A stretch of DNA of 64,000 bases from an uncultured Paracoccaceae bacterium. Its GTDB lineage: Bacteria > Pseudomonadota > Alphaproteobacteria > Rhodobacterales > Rhodobacteraceae. Positions 1-8,595 of this stretch are shown here, one piece after another. The DNA lies in the NCBI GenBank assembly GCA_947488175.1, contig CANKYO010000011.1:62001-126000 (forward strand), in the 5' to 3' direction. The notes under the pieces were generated by a model. That model saw nothing but the letters and a program-made list of their open reading frames with translations, was not told where the DNA came from and made no database searches. Made by a program: the position numbers and the translations under genes. The first letter of the stretch is position 1. Every line of letters starts with the position of its first letter.

Positions 1-1102
1 CTACGTGAAGTTTATGGGCGACGCAAATGCCGCCAGCGTGGGGTCGGACGGGTCAGTGGACCCTGCTGATGCCCGCAAGACGATGTTGGGCGCCCCGTTG
101 TGGGCGCGTACGGCCACTGTTGCAGCCGGCCCGATTTTCAACTTCATCCTCGCCATTGCGATTTTTGGCGGCACGATCATGTATCAGGGCCGGGTGGCTG
201 AGCCATTGGCAATTGGCGAGTTGCGCCCATTGCCTGCGGCTGAGGCCTCCGCGCTGCAGGTGGGTGATGTGCTGTTGGCTATTGAGGGTGTGCCGGTCAC
301 CGAGGAAGGTCGCGAAGATAGCGTAATTGATCTGGTGCCAGTGAAGGAGCAGTTGGATTACACCATTTTGCGCGATGGCAGTGAGATGGTTGTGCAGGGC
401 CCCTATATCATGCCGCCGATTGTGGCTGGGGTGACCCCGCGATCGGCCGCCGATGATGCAGGCATCAGGGTTGGCGATGTCATGACGGCCATTGATGGCG
501 TGCCGGTTTTTGCCTTTTCGCAAGTGCAGGAGATTGTGAGAGCTGCTGAGGGCGGCGATCTCGCGCTGCAGCTATGGCGCGACGGCGAAACGGTCGACGT
601 GACGCTTGCCCCGCGCCGGGTTGACGTGCCGATGGATGGCAGGTTTGAAACCCGCTGGCTGATGGGCATCAGCGGAGAGACGTTCTTTCGCGAACAGACA
701 GAGTTTGTTGGTCCATGGGACGCGGTCAAGATCGGTGCAGAGCGGTTCTGGTTCCTGACGACTACATCGCTGTCGGCCCTGAAACATATCATTGTGGGCG
801 AGATTTCGACCTGTAATCTGGGTGGCCCGGTGGCCATCGCCGAGACCAGCGGGTCAATGGCATCGCAGGGCGCGCAAAGCTTTATCTGGTTTATCGGGGC
901 GTTATCCGCTGCGGTCGGTTTGATTAACCTGTTCCCGATCCCGGTGCTGGATGGCGGCCATCTTGTGTTTTATGCTTATGAGGCAGTGACCCGTCGGAAA
1001 CCGAATGATCGTGTGGTGCAGGTTTTCATGTTTGTCGGCCTTGCGCTGATCCTGTCGCTGATGTCCTTCACGATCCTGAATGATACATTGCTTTGTCCGT
1101 AA
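1..1102 (+). CDS. rseP: Site-2 intramembrane protease RseP (5' end outside window)
   Basis: RseP is an inner-membrane zinc metalloprotease of the S2P family that cuts anti-sigma factors and signal-peptide remnants in the membrane. The visible part opens at the conserved YVKFMGD motif, which follows the HExxH zinc site; that site lies outside the window, so activity cannot be confirmed here. Two PDZ domains follow (about residues 75-135 and 140-205), then a C-terminal membrane region with NLFPIPVLDGGH, the conserved third-ligand motif of the family. Reading is open to the left edge, so the GTG at 5 is not the start. RseP lies upstream of bamA in many proteobacteria, as here. Confidence 0.95.
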   Translation, partial: YVKFMGDANAASVGSDGSVDPADARKTMLGAPLWARTATVAAGPIFNFILAIAIFGGTIMYQGRVAEPLAIGELRPLPAAEASALQVGDVLLAIEGVPVTEEGREDSVIDLVPVKEQLDYTILRDGSEMVVQGPYIMPPIVAGVTPRSAADDAGIRVGDVMTAIDGVPVFAFSQVQEIVRAAEGGDLALQLWRDGETVDVTLAPRRVDVPMDGRFETRWLMGISGETFFREQTEFVGPWDAVKIGAERFWFLTTTSLSALKHIIVGEISTCNLGGPVAIAETSGSMASQGAQSFIWFIGALSAAVGLINLFPIPVLDGGHLVFYAYEAVTRRKPNDRVVQVFMFVGLALILSLMSFTILNDTLLCP

Positions 1103-1180
1103 ACTCCGCAATTGGCGCCACGGTTTTGCCGCATTTTGCCCTTACGTTAATCTTGAGTTTATCTAAGACGGAGTGGTGCA

Positions 1181-1306
1181 ATGGAAACGTTGACAGCGGG
1201 ATATCGCGGCCTTCGGATATTGATCCGGCTGAATATTGACTGGTTGCGTTTTGCTCTTATTCTGACGATTGCACTTTATAGTGCGTCATACGTGATGTTG
1301 AGCTAG
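1181..1306 (+). CDS. Small membrane protein, 41 aa, unknown function
   Basis: This short ORF starts at ATG 1181 with GGAG about 8 nt upstream. It encodes a basic N-terminus (YRGLRILIRLN) followed by one hydrophobic segment of about 20 residues (WLRFALILTIALYSASYVML). It lies between rseP and a strong terminator, so it is probably the last cistron of the rseP transcript. The ribosome site, amphipathic-to-hydrophobic layout and clean stop before the terminator favour a real gene, but no family is recognised. Homologues at the same locus in related genomes would settle it. Confidence 0.55.
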   Translation: METLTAGYRGLRILIRLNIDWLRFALILTIALYSASYVMLS

Positions 1307-1334
1307 TCCCAGCTTACATCACCAAATACAGTAG

Positions 1335-1366
1335 GAAACGCGCCTTCGGGCGCGTTTCTTGTTTTT
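1335..1366 (+). terminator. Rho-independent terminator between rseP and bamA
   Basis: A perfect 10-bp stem (GAAACGCGCC at 1335-1344 with GGCGCGTTTC at 1349-1358) encloses a TTCG tetraloop and is followed by TTGTTTTT. This is a textbook intrinsic terminator on the + strand. It separates the rseP unit from the bamA-lpxB unit. Confidence 0.9.
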
Positions 1367-1427
1367 GACAATGTGTCGCAGACGGGCTACTCCGGTAGAA
1401 AATGGGTTGGTAGCACAGGCGATAATA

Positions 1428-3731
1428 ATGAAAAAAATTTGGGGGCGCGCATTGGCGCAGGGCGTAACACTGGTGAGGCGCACCAGTTTTGTGTTGATTT
1501 TGGCGGGGATGGGCGGTGCCGCGCTGGCGCAAAGCTTTGCCTTCAATGCGGTCAATATCGAAGGCAACCTGCGTGTCGCTGACGGCACGATTCTGACATT
1601 TGCGGGTATCGAACGCGGCGAAACCCTGTCGGCGGGTGAATTGAACGATGCCGCCCAGCGTATTCGCGACTCAGGTTTGTTCGAAAGCGTCGAGGTCACG
1701 CCGGTTGGGCGCACGCTGCTGATCAATGTGGTCGAGTTTCCGACCATCAACCGCATCAACATTGAAGGCAACGCCCGCATTCGCGATGAGCAGTTGCTGA
1801 CCCTGGTTCAATCGCAACCCCGCCGCGTCTACAACCCGTCACAGGCTGAACAGGACACGGCCGCCATCACGCAGGCCTATGCCCAGCAGGGCCGCATCAA
1901 TGCTGTGGTGACCCCGCGCATTATCCGTTTGCCGGAAAACCGTGTTGATCTGGTGTTCGAGGTGGTCGAGGCGGGCGTGACCGAGATTGAGCGGATCAGC
2001 TTTATCGGTAACCGCACCTATTCTGAGCGCCGTCTGCGTCTGGTTCTGGACACCAAGCAGGCTGGCCTGCTGCGCAGCGTGATTGCCCGCGACACTTATT
2101 CGCCAGAGCGCATTGCACGGGATCGTCAGTTGCTGACCGATTTTTACCGGTCGCGCGGCTATCCTGATTTTGTTGTTCAAAACGTTGATGTCGCCCTGAC
2201 CCGCGAACGTGATGCGTATCTGGTGACGTTCAACCTGCGCGAAGGTCAGCAGTTCACATTTGGGAATGTGTCTATCCGCAGCGAAATTCCGGGTGTTAAT
2301 GGCGCTGACTATGAACAGGCGCTGCGTATCCGAAGAGGTGCGACCTATTCGCCGGAACCGATTGAGACCGACATTTCCCGTATCGAGATACTGGCACAGC
2401 GGCGCGGGGTCCGTTTTTTGCAGGTCGAACCGCGCATCACACGCAATGACCGTGCGTTGGAACTGAACGTTGAATATGTGCTGGTTCCGGGCCGGCGCGT
2501 GTTTGTCGAGCGGATCGATATCGAAGGCAATGGTACGACGCTGGACCGTGTGATCCGCAACCAGTTCCGGGTGGTCGAGGGTGATCCGTTTAACCCACGC
2601 GAGATCCGTGAAAGCGCCCGCCGCATCCGTGCGCTGGGTTTTTTCCAGAATGCCTCTGTCGATGCGCGTGAAGGATCATCGCCTGAACAGGTGGTCATTG
2701 ATGTCGATGTGGAGGAAGGGCCCACGGGCACCCTGTCATTCGGTGCCAATTATAACAGTGATACGGGCGCCGGTCTGGTCGCATCCTACCGTCAAAGCAA
2801 CTTTCAGGGGCGTGGACAGCGTTTGAGCTTTGAAGTGTCGACGGCTCAAAGCAACCGCCGTTTTGCATTTGGCTTCTCTGAGCCACAATTTCTGGGCCGC
2901 GATCTGCGCTTCGGCATTGATCTGTCGTATCGCACCACGGACAACGAAAACGCGCTATATGACACCGAAGCATTGCGTTTCAGCCCGTCGCTAAGCTTTC
3001 CGGTCAGCGAAAACGGGCGGTTGTCGGTCTTTACCGCTTATGAGTTTACTGATCTGACCGATGTGTCGACCACGGCCAGCCAGATTATTCAGGATGAGGC
3101 GAACCGGGGTAAGGTTGCCAATGCCTCGGTCGGATATCGCTATAGCTTTGACACCCGACGCACCGGGTTGAACCCCAATGCCGGTATCATTTTGCGGTTT
3201 GGTCAGGAATTCGGATTTGGCGATACACAGTATATCAAGACAACGGCATTGGCCGGCGCCGAAACCAAGGTGTGGAACGAAGAGCTGACACTGCGCGCCA
3301 CTGTCGAAGGCGGGTATCTGGAGTATCAGGAGGGGAGCAGCCGGGTCACGGATCGCTTTTTCCTGGGCGGTCGTGTGATGCGTGGTTTTGAGCCGGGCGG
3401 CATTGGTCCACGCGATGACGTGACCGACGATGCGCTTGGCGGTAACGCATTTGCGGTTGCCCGTCTGGAGGCCGAATTCCCGCTGGGTCTGCCCAGCGAA
3501 TACGGCATTACCGGTGGCGCGTTCATTGATTACGGATCGGTCTGGAGCGTTGGTGAAACAGGAACATCGACCGTTCTTTATGACGATTTCACGCCAAGAA
3601 CAGTGGCCGGGTTGTCGATTTTCTGGACCACCCCGGTGGGCCCGCTGCGCTTTAACTTTACAGAGGCACTGGATTCGCAGGATCGTGATGAGCCGAAGAA
3701 TTTTGACGTGACCATCTCGACCAGTTTCTGA
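1428..3731 (+). CDS. bamA: Outer membrane protein assembly factor BamA
   Basis: BamA is the central subunit of the BAM complex, which folds beta-barrel proteins into the outer membrane. The ATG at 1428 gives a signal peptide (MKKIWGRALAQG..., cleavage near AQS) and a protein of 767 aa. Five POTRA repeats occupy roughly residues 30-430, marked by recurring INIEGN-type strands, and the C-terminal half is the 16-strand barrel. The barrel carries MRGFEPGG, the loop-6 RGF motif, and the protein ends in phenylalanine, as expected for an outer-membrane barrel. A possible upstream TTG (1359) lies inside the terminator and is rejected. The next gene overlaps its stop by one base. Confidence 0.97.
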   Translation: MKKIWGRALAQGVTLVRRTSFVLILAGMGGAALAQSFAFNAVNIEGNLRVADGTILTFAGIERGETLSAGELNDAAQRIRDSGLFESVEVTPVGRTLLINVVEFPTINRINIEGNARIRDEQLLTLVQSQPRRVYNPSQAEQDTAAITQAYAQQGRINAVVTPRIIRLPENRVDLVFEVVEAGVTEIERISFIGNRTYSERRLRLVLDTKQAGLLRSVIARDTYSPERIARDRQLLTDFYRSRGYPDFVVQNVDVALTRERDAYLVTFNLREGQQFTFGNVSIRSEIPGVNGADYEQALRIRRGATYSPEPIETDISRIEILAQRRGVRFLQVEPRITRNDRALELNVEYVLVPGRRVFVERIDIEGNGTTLDRVIRNQFRVVEGDPFNPREIRESARRIRALGFFQNASVDAREGSSPEQVVIDVDVEEGPTGTLSFGANYNSDTGAGLVASYRQSNFQGRGQRLSFEVSTAQSNRRFAFGFSEPQFLGRDLRFGIDLSYRTTDNENALYDTEALRFSPSLSFPVSENGRLSVFTAYEFTDLTDVSTTASQIIQDEANRGKVANASVGYRYSFDTRRTGLNPNAGIILRFGQEFGFGDTQYIKTTALAGAETKVWNEELTLRATVEGGYLEYQEGSSRVTDRFFLGGRVMRGFEPGGIGPRDDVTDDALGGNAFAVARLEAEFPLGLPSEYGITGGAFIDYGSVWSVGETGTSTVLYDDFTPRTVAGLSIFWTTPVGPLRFNFTEALDSQDRDEPKNFDVTISTSF

Positions 3732-4258
3732 TGCGTTTTCTGGGGGCGATCGCTGTTTGGTTTGTGCTGGCCTTGTCGGGTGCAGCTCAGGCACAGGGCG
3801 CGTCCCCACAAGTGCTGATCATCGACAGCGAAAGGCTGTATGAGGATACGCTTTATGGTCGCCGTCTGGACGCGGAACTCGCCTCATTGATGATGGAGTT
3901 TCAGGCCGAAAACGATCGTATCGCCGCCACATTGCGTGAAGAGGAGTTGAGCCTGACCGAGCGTCGCCCCGGCATGACCCGTGACGCATTTCAGGCCGAG
4001 GCCGCTGCGTTTGATGCAAAGGTGCAAGAGGTGCGCCGTGCCCGGGACGCCAAGAATCTGGAGTTGCAGGCCGTGAACCGGTCTGCTCGCGCCACATTCG
4101 AAAGCCGGGTTCAGAACATCGTTGCAGATGTCATGATCGAGCGTGGTGCCGCCCTTGTGATGGAGCAGGGCAATGTCGTGATGTCGATCCGCGCGGTCAA
4201 CATCACCGATGATGTGATTGTCCGGATTGATGCGCAGCTAGGCGACGGAACGCGGTAG
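3731..4258 (+). CDS. skp: OmpH/Skp-family periplasmic chaperone
   Basis: Skp-type chaperones hold unfolded outer-membrane proteins in the periplasm and hand them to BAM. This 175-aa protein has a signal peptide (about residues 1-22, ending AQAQG) and then a long charged helical region rich in Glu, Arg and Ala (about 50-125), consistent with the coiled-coil tentacles of the family. Its ATG overlaps the bamA stop (TGATG), so translation is probably coupled. Sequence conservation in this family is weak, and the call rests on layout and on the bamA-skp-fabZ-lpxA order. Confidence 0.85.
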   Translation: MRFLGAIAVWFVLALSGAAQAQGASPQVLIIDSERLYEDTLYGRRLDAELASLMMEFQAENDRIAATLREEELSLTERRPGMTRDAFQAEAAAFDAKVQEVRRARDAKNLELQAVNRSARATFESRVQNIVADVMIERGAALVMEQGNVVMSIRAVNITDDVIVRIDAQLGDGTR

Positions 4259-4344
4259 CCTTCTGCTTGCCCGCTGCCGGTGGGCTTGCTAGTCAGATAT
4301 CAAGCGGGCCTGAGAACCGCGGGAATAACAAGGAGCTGCCCTTC

Positions 4345-4806
4345 ATGTCCGAGCCGGTGACCGAAGCTGATATCCAGCTGATCCAGAAGATTCTGCCGCA
4401 TCGCTATCCCTTCCTGCTGGTCGACAAGGTGCACAGTATTGACGGCACCACATCCGCTGTGGGCATCAAAAACGTGACAATGAACGAGCCGCATTTTCAA
4501 GGCCATTTCCCGGGCAACCCGATCATGCCCGGCGTCACGATTGTCGAGGCGATGGCCCAGACCACTGCGGTCATGGTAGGGGCCTCGCTTGGCCTGACGG
4601 ACGGCAATCTGCTGGTTTATTTCATGGCGATTGATGGCTGCAAATTCCGCCGCAAGGTGGTGCCCGGTGACGTGCTGGAAATGCATGTCGAAACGACCCG
4701 GGGTAAACCCGGTGGCAAGGTCTGGCGTTTTAAGGGTGTTGCGTCGGTCGGTGGTGAAATGGCTGCTGAGGCGGAATTTACCGCGATGATGGATTTGCAG
4801 GGCTGA
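4345..4806 (+). CDS. fabZ: 3-hydroxyacyl-[acyl-carrier-protein] dehydratase FabZ
   Basis: FabZ dehydrates beta-hydroxyacyl-ACP in fatty-acid elongation and competes with LpxA for the same hydroxyacyl-ACP pool. The 153-aa protein has the hot-dog fold signatures HRYPFLLVD near residue 20 and [12 protein letters not shown] with the catalytic His, followed by the catalytic Glu in VEAMAQ. ATG 4345 is preceded by AAGGAG at about 10 nt; the longer in-frame reading from 4267 has no such site. It overlaps lpxA by one base. Confidence 0.95.
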   Translation: MSEPVTEADIQLIQKILPHRYPFLLVDKVHSIDGTTSAVGIKNVTMNEPHFQGHFPGNPIMPGVTIVEAMAQTTAVMVGASLGLTDGNLLVYFMAIDGCKFRRKVVPGDVLEMHVETTRGKPGGKVWRFKGVASVGGEMAAEAEFTAMMDLQG

Positions 4807-5588
4807 TGGCTGACGTCCACCCATCTGCCGTTATTGCGGATGGTGCCGTGATTGGTGCCGGATGTCATATTGGTCCGTTTTGCGTGATTGGTCCCGAGGT
4901 TGTTTTGGGGGAACGCGTCACGCTCAAAAGCCATGTGGTGATTGATGGCGACACCCATATCGGGGACGAGACAGTGGTGTTTTCATTCGCCGTGATCGGT
5001 GAGATTCCGCAGGATCTGAAGTTCGGTGGCGAAAAGAGCCGCCTGCGCATTGGCGCCCGGAACCGGATCCGTGAACATGTGACGATGAACACGGGCACTG
5101 CCAATGGCGGCGGTGAGACGCGGATTGGTGATGATGGGTTGTTCATGGCGGGCTGCCACATCGCCCACGACGCCCAGATTGGTGATCGGGTGATTATCGT
5201 AAATTCATCGGCTATCGCAGGCCATTGCATTATCGAGGATGATGTTATCGTTGGCGGGTTGTGCGGCGTGCATCAGTTTGTCCGCATCGGGCGTGGGGCG
5301 ATCATTGGTGCCGTGACCATGGTGACAAAGGATGTGGTTCCGCATGGTCTGGTACAGGGGCCGCGCGGCGTTCTAGATGGGCTGAACCTGGTGGGGCTGA
5401 AACGCAAGGGCGTGGCGCGTGCCGATATCACCGCACTGCGCGCGGCGTTTCAGATGCTCAAGGATGGTGAAGGTACGTTTCAGGATCGCGCGCATCGGTT
5501 GGCCGATGAAAGTGACAGCGCCTATGTGCAGCAGATGGTGGCGTTTATCCTTGGCGATACGGACCGCAATTTCCTGACCCCCGGTTGA
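4806..5588 (+). CDS. lpxA: Acyl-ACP--UDP-N-acetylglucosamine O-acyltransferase LpxA
   Basis: LpxA performs the first step of lipid A synthesis, acylating UDP-GlcNAc at position 3. The 260-aa protein is built of hexapeptide repeats forming a left-handed beta-helix (about residues 1-185) with an alpha-helical C-terminus. GCHIAHD at residues 117-122 contains the conserved catalytic histidine pair (H118 and H121, matching E. coli H122/H125). Start and stop are both coupled by 1-nt TGATG overlaps to fabZ and lpxI. Confidence 0.96.
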   Translation: MADVHPSAVIADGAVIGAGCHIGPFCVIGPEVVLGERVTLKSHVVIDGDTHIGDETVVFSFAVIGEIPQDLKFGGEKSRLRIGARNRIREHVTMNTGTANGGGETRIGDDGLFMAGCHIAHDAQIGDRVIIVNSSAIAGHCIIEDDVIVGGLCGVHQFVRIGRGAIIGAVTMVTKDVVPHGLVQGPRGVLDGLNLVGLKRKGVARADITALRAAFQMLKDGEGTFQDRAHRLADESDSAYVQQMVAFILGDTDRNFLTPG

Positions 5589-6487
5589 TGCTGGCGCTGA
5601 TCGCAGGGATGGGGGATTTGCCGCCTGCGCTGGTGGCACGCCTGCCAGAACAGCCACTGATCTGCGCGCTGGATGGGTTTGAGCCTGCTCTGGACGTCGA
5701 TATCCGGTTTCGGCTGGAGCAATTGGGCACATTTCTGGCCGAACTGAAGGCGCGTGGAGTGACACGCATTTGCATGGCCGGCGCTGTGCGCCGTCCGCAG
5801 ATTGATGCCGCGCAGATTGATGCCGCCACGCTGCCACTGATCCCCAAGGTGCAGGCGGCCATGGCCCAAGGCGATGATGGCGCGTTGCGGGCGATCATAG
5901 CGGTGTTGGAAGAGGCGGGATTCGCTGTGGTTGCGGCCCATGAGATTGCCCCTGATCTGCTGCTGCCCATCGGGGTTTTGACCCGTGCCAAGCCCGAGGA
6001 TTGGCACAAGGCGGATGCGGCAGAGGGTGAGGCTTGCGTCGTAGCCATGGGGCAGGCTGACAGCGGTCAGGCCTGCATTGTCAGGGTGGGCCGCGTTCTG
6101 GCTAAAGAGGATGCGGAAGGCACGGATGCCATGCTGGCGAAGTTTTTTGAGGCATATGATGCGCCAATGGCAGGCGATCCCTTGGAATATATCATGGATT
6201 TGGGTGTCAGCGCCGTGGAAACGGTCAAGGATTGGCTGTCCGGTCTGGAGGACACCCCGGCAACAGCAGATGACGGGATTCTTTTCAAGGCCCCGAAGCC
6301 GCAACAGGACCGCCGTGCTGATCTGCCATTGATTGGTCCGGCGACCGCGATGAAGGCCGCAGAGGCCGGGCTGTCCGGGATCGTGATTGAGGCCGGGGGC
6401 GTGATGGTGCTGGATATGGAGGCCGTTTGCCAGATCCTTGATGCGCAGGGCATGTTTCTGTGGGTCCGCCCCAGAGGTGACGCATGA
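5588..6487 (+). CDS. lpxI: UDP-2,3-diacylglucosamine pyrophosphatase LpxI (DUF1009)
   Basis: LpxI hydrolyses UDP-2,3-diacylglucosamine to lipid X and UMP, replacing LpxH in most alphaproteobacteria. The protein of 299 aa shows the expected two-domain layout, with an N-terminal domain (LALIAGMGDLPPALV near the start) and a C-terminal DUF1009 domain ending in a conserved GVMVLDMEAV segment. The position between lpxA and lpxB is characteristic. The ATG at 5588 overlaps the lpxA stop; a TTG one codon earlier is less likely. The end overlaps lpxB by 4 nt (ATGA). Confidence 0.93.
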   Translation: MLALIAGMGDLPPALVARLPEQPLICALDGFEPALDVDIRFRLEQLGTFLAELKARGVTRICMAGAVRRPQIDAAQIDAATLPLIPKVQAAMAQGDDGALRAIIAVLEEAGFAVVAAHEIAPDLLLPIGVLTRAKPEDWHKADAAEGEACVVAMGQADSGQACIVRVGRVLAKEDAEGTDAMLAKFFEAYDAPMAGDPLEYIMDLGVSAVETVKDWLSGLEDTPATADDGILFKAPKPQQDRRADLPLIGPATAMKAAEAGLSGIVIEAGGVMVLDMEAVCQILDAQGMFLWVRPRGDA

Positions 6488-7638
6488 GAGTATTTGTGAT
6501 TGCGGGCGAGGCGTCGGGCGACAAGCTGGGTGCTGCCTTGATGGCGGGGCTGAGGCAGTTGTGCTCGGAGGTGGCATTTGATGGGGTCGGCGGTCCGCTG
6601 ATGCAGGCCGAGGGGCTGGTCAGCCGCTTTCCCATGGACGAGTTGAGCGTGATGGGTCTGGCAGAGATCCTGCCGAAGTACAGGGCGCTCAAAGCCCGTA
6701 TCCGGCAGATGGCCGAGGTGATTATTGAAACCCGGCCTGATATCTTGATCACCATCGACAGCCCGGATTTTTGTCTGCGGGTTGCCCGTCTCGTCAAGGC
6801 GGCCAGCGATATTCGCACGGTGCATTACGTGGCCCCGACGGTCTGGGCCTGGCGCCCGGGGCGGGCGGCGAAGATGGCGCAGCATATTGATCATGTGCTG
6901 GCGCTGTTTCCGTTTGAGCCGCCCTATATGCAGGCCGCCGGGATGGACTGCGACTTTGTCGGTCATCCTGTGGTGGCGGAACCTGTGGCATCAGACAACG
7001 ATGCCGCCGCTTTGGGAGTGGATGGCACGGTGGTCATGGTGCTGCCCGGCAGCCGCAAGGGAGAGGTATCGCGCCTTGCCGACCGGTTTGGTGAGGCCGT
7101 GGGGCGAATTGCGGCGGCTGTCCCGGATGCGACATTTGTCATTCCCACCACGCAGGGCGTTTTCGATCTGGTCTGCGACAAGGTAAAAGACTGGCCGGTT
7201 CCGGTGACGGTTTTGGAGCCGGGTGTTCCCAGCCGTCCGGCGTGGTTCAAGCGGGCGGATGTGGCGCTGGCCGCCTCTGGCACGGTGTCGCTGGAACTGG
7301 CCGCAAATGGCACGCCGATGGTGATTGCCTATGATATGGCCTGGTTGAGCCGGATCATTATTCGTCGGATGTTGCTGGTGGACACGGTTACGCTGGTCAA
7401 TCTGGTCAGCGAGACGCGGGTTGTGCCGGAGTTCATTGGCAAGAATTGTGAACCCGGCCCGATTGCCGAGGCGGTTCTGCGGGTGTTGAAAGATCCCGGC
7501 GCGCAGCGTGATGCGATGGCACTGACAATGGAACGTTTGGGGCAGGGCGGAGAGCCACCGGGGTTACGGGCGGCCCGTGCGGTTCTGGATCGCCTTGAGC
7601 ACGCGACCATCAAGAATGATCAGGCCGAGGGCGAGTAA
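6484..7638 (+). CDS. lpxB: Lipid-A-disaccharide synthase LpxB
   Basis: LpxB condenses lipid X with UDP-2,3-diacylglucosamine to make the lipid A disaccharide. The 384-aa protein begins with the family signature AGEASGDKLGAALM and contains SPDFCLRVA and VAPTVWAWRPGR, typical of glycosyltransferase family 19. The C-terminal half carries the nucleotide-binding region (LPGSRKGEVSRL, then ASGTVSLELA). It closes the envelope operon. Its last 75 nt overlap the convergent EamA gene on the other strand. Confidence 0.96.
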   Translation: MRVFVIAGEASGDKLGAALMAGLRQLCSEVAFDGVGGPLMQAEGLVSRFPMDELSVMGLAEILPKYRALKARIRQMAEVIIETRPDILITIDSPDFCLRVARLVKAASDIRTVHYVAPTVWAWRPGRAAKMAQHIDHVLALFPFEPPYMQAAGMDCDFVGHPVVAEPVASDNDAAALGVDGTVVMVLPGSRKGEVSRLADRFGEAVGRIAAAVPDATFVIPTTQGVFDLVCDKVKDWPVPVTVLEPGVPSRPAWFKRADVALAASGTVSLELAANGTPMVIAYDMAWLSRIIIRRMLLVDTVTLVNLVSETRVVPEFIGKNCEPGPIAEAVLRVLKDPGAQRDAMALTMERLGQGGEPPGLRAARAVLDRLEHATIKNDQAEGE

Positions 7639-8487
7639 CCCGAAGCCCGCATAGGCCCGCAGGGGCAATGCCTCCTCCAGCACAATGGCGCCGAGGACGA
7701 TGGCGACCGGTGCGACCAGCAAAGTGCACAGCATCAGGTTGCCGCTGCCCGCCATTGCCAGCACCCGATAATAGAGCAGGTAAGCGATGGCCGTGGCGAT
7801 GATGGCGTAATAGGCGATGGCGGCCCATGTCTGCGGCGCAAGCGTCAGGCTGATCGGTCCTTCGATCATCCAGGCGACAGGCAGAGTGATCAGGCTGGAC
7901 CCGGTGAGCATGCCCGCGGCTGCGACCTGTGGTGGCAGACCGCCGAGGGTCTTGCGCGCCCAGACCCCGGCCAGCGCATAGCTGATCGTGCCGCCAATGA
8001 CGGCCAGTTGTCCAAGCGATCGGATATCGAATTGGGTCAGCGCGGAGAGACCAATCGCTGTGGCCACTCCGAAAAATCCCAAGGTGACGCCGATGGCCTT
8101 GCGCGGTGTAAGCCGTTCATCGGCGAAGAAGAGTGCTGCGGCAATCACACCAAAGATGGCGGTGGCCGCGTTCAGGATGGAGGTGAGGCCGGTTTCGATA
8201 TGCAACTGCCCCCATGCCATCAGGCTGAATGGGATGACGTTGTTCAGAAGGCCCATGATCAGAAACGCGCCCCAGATTTTTGGGCTTTGGGGGACGGGCA
8301 GGCGGCGCAGGGCGATATAACCCCAAAGGATCAGCATGGCCCAACCGGTACGATGGGCGACAGCCGTGAGCGGCCCGATTTCGTTCAGCGCGATGCGGAT
8401 CGACAGGAACGACGCCCCCCAGATCAGCCCGAGGAGGAGCAGCTCGGCCCAAGCGCGGGGCGATATCGTCATTTGGACGGGTGTCAT
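7564..8487 (-). CDS. EamA/DMT-superfamily transporter
   Basis: This is a drug/metabolite-type permease with ten predicted transmembrane helices in two EamA repeats. WAELLLLGLIWGASFLSIRIAL near the N-terminus is the typical first helix, and a second repeat begins near residue 150. The substrate cannot be told from sequence. The start is uncertain: the ATG at 8487 is chosen, an ATG at 8472 is equally possible, and neither has a clear ribosome site. The 3' end runs 75 nt into lpxB on the opposite strand. Confidence 0.85.
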   Translation of the reverse strand: MTPVQMTISPRAWAELLLLGLIWGASFLSIRIALNEIGPLTAVAHRTGWAMLILWGYIALRRLPVPQSPKIWGAFLIMGLLNNVIPFSLMAWGQLHIETGLTSILNAATAIFGVIAAALFFADERLTPRKAIGVTLGFFGVATAIGLSALTQFDIRSLGQLAVIGGTISYALAGVWARKTLGGLPPQVAAAGMLTGSSLITLPVAWMIEGPISLTLAPQTWAAIAYYAIIATAIAYLLYYRVLAMAGSGNLMLCTLLVAPVAIVLGAIVLEEALPLRAYAGFGLLALGLIILDGRVLKAIQNRTGRP

Positions 8488-8545
8488 TTGTGGGACTTGA
8501 CCGGGTTGGCGAGGGAGGCGCAACCCGGATCATGCTGTTGGAACG

Positions 8546-8574
8546 AAAAAGCCCCGCCGGATGGGCGGGGCTTT
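8546..8574 (-). terminator. Rho-independent terminator of the FadL-type gene
   Basis: Read on the minus strand, an 11-bp GC-rich stem (arms at 8564-8574 and 8548-8558, loop of 5) is followed by a short run of T. It lies just downstream of the OmpP1/FadL-like gene and ends that transcript before the EamA gene. Confidence 0.8.
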
Positions 8575-8595
8575 ATGTAGACTGTTGTGGCTAGT

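Noticed and set aside
1359..1427. Earlier in-frame TTG start of bamA
   Set aside because: It lies inside the terminator T-tail and would place the signal peptide 23 residues inside the protein.
2991..3809. 272-codon open frame antisense to bamA
   Set aside because: Composition is typical of a codon-shadow frame (rich in His, Gln, Arg), with no recognisable domain; the + strand carries BamA throughout.
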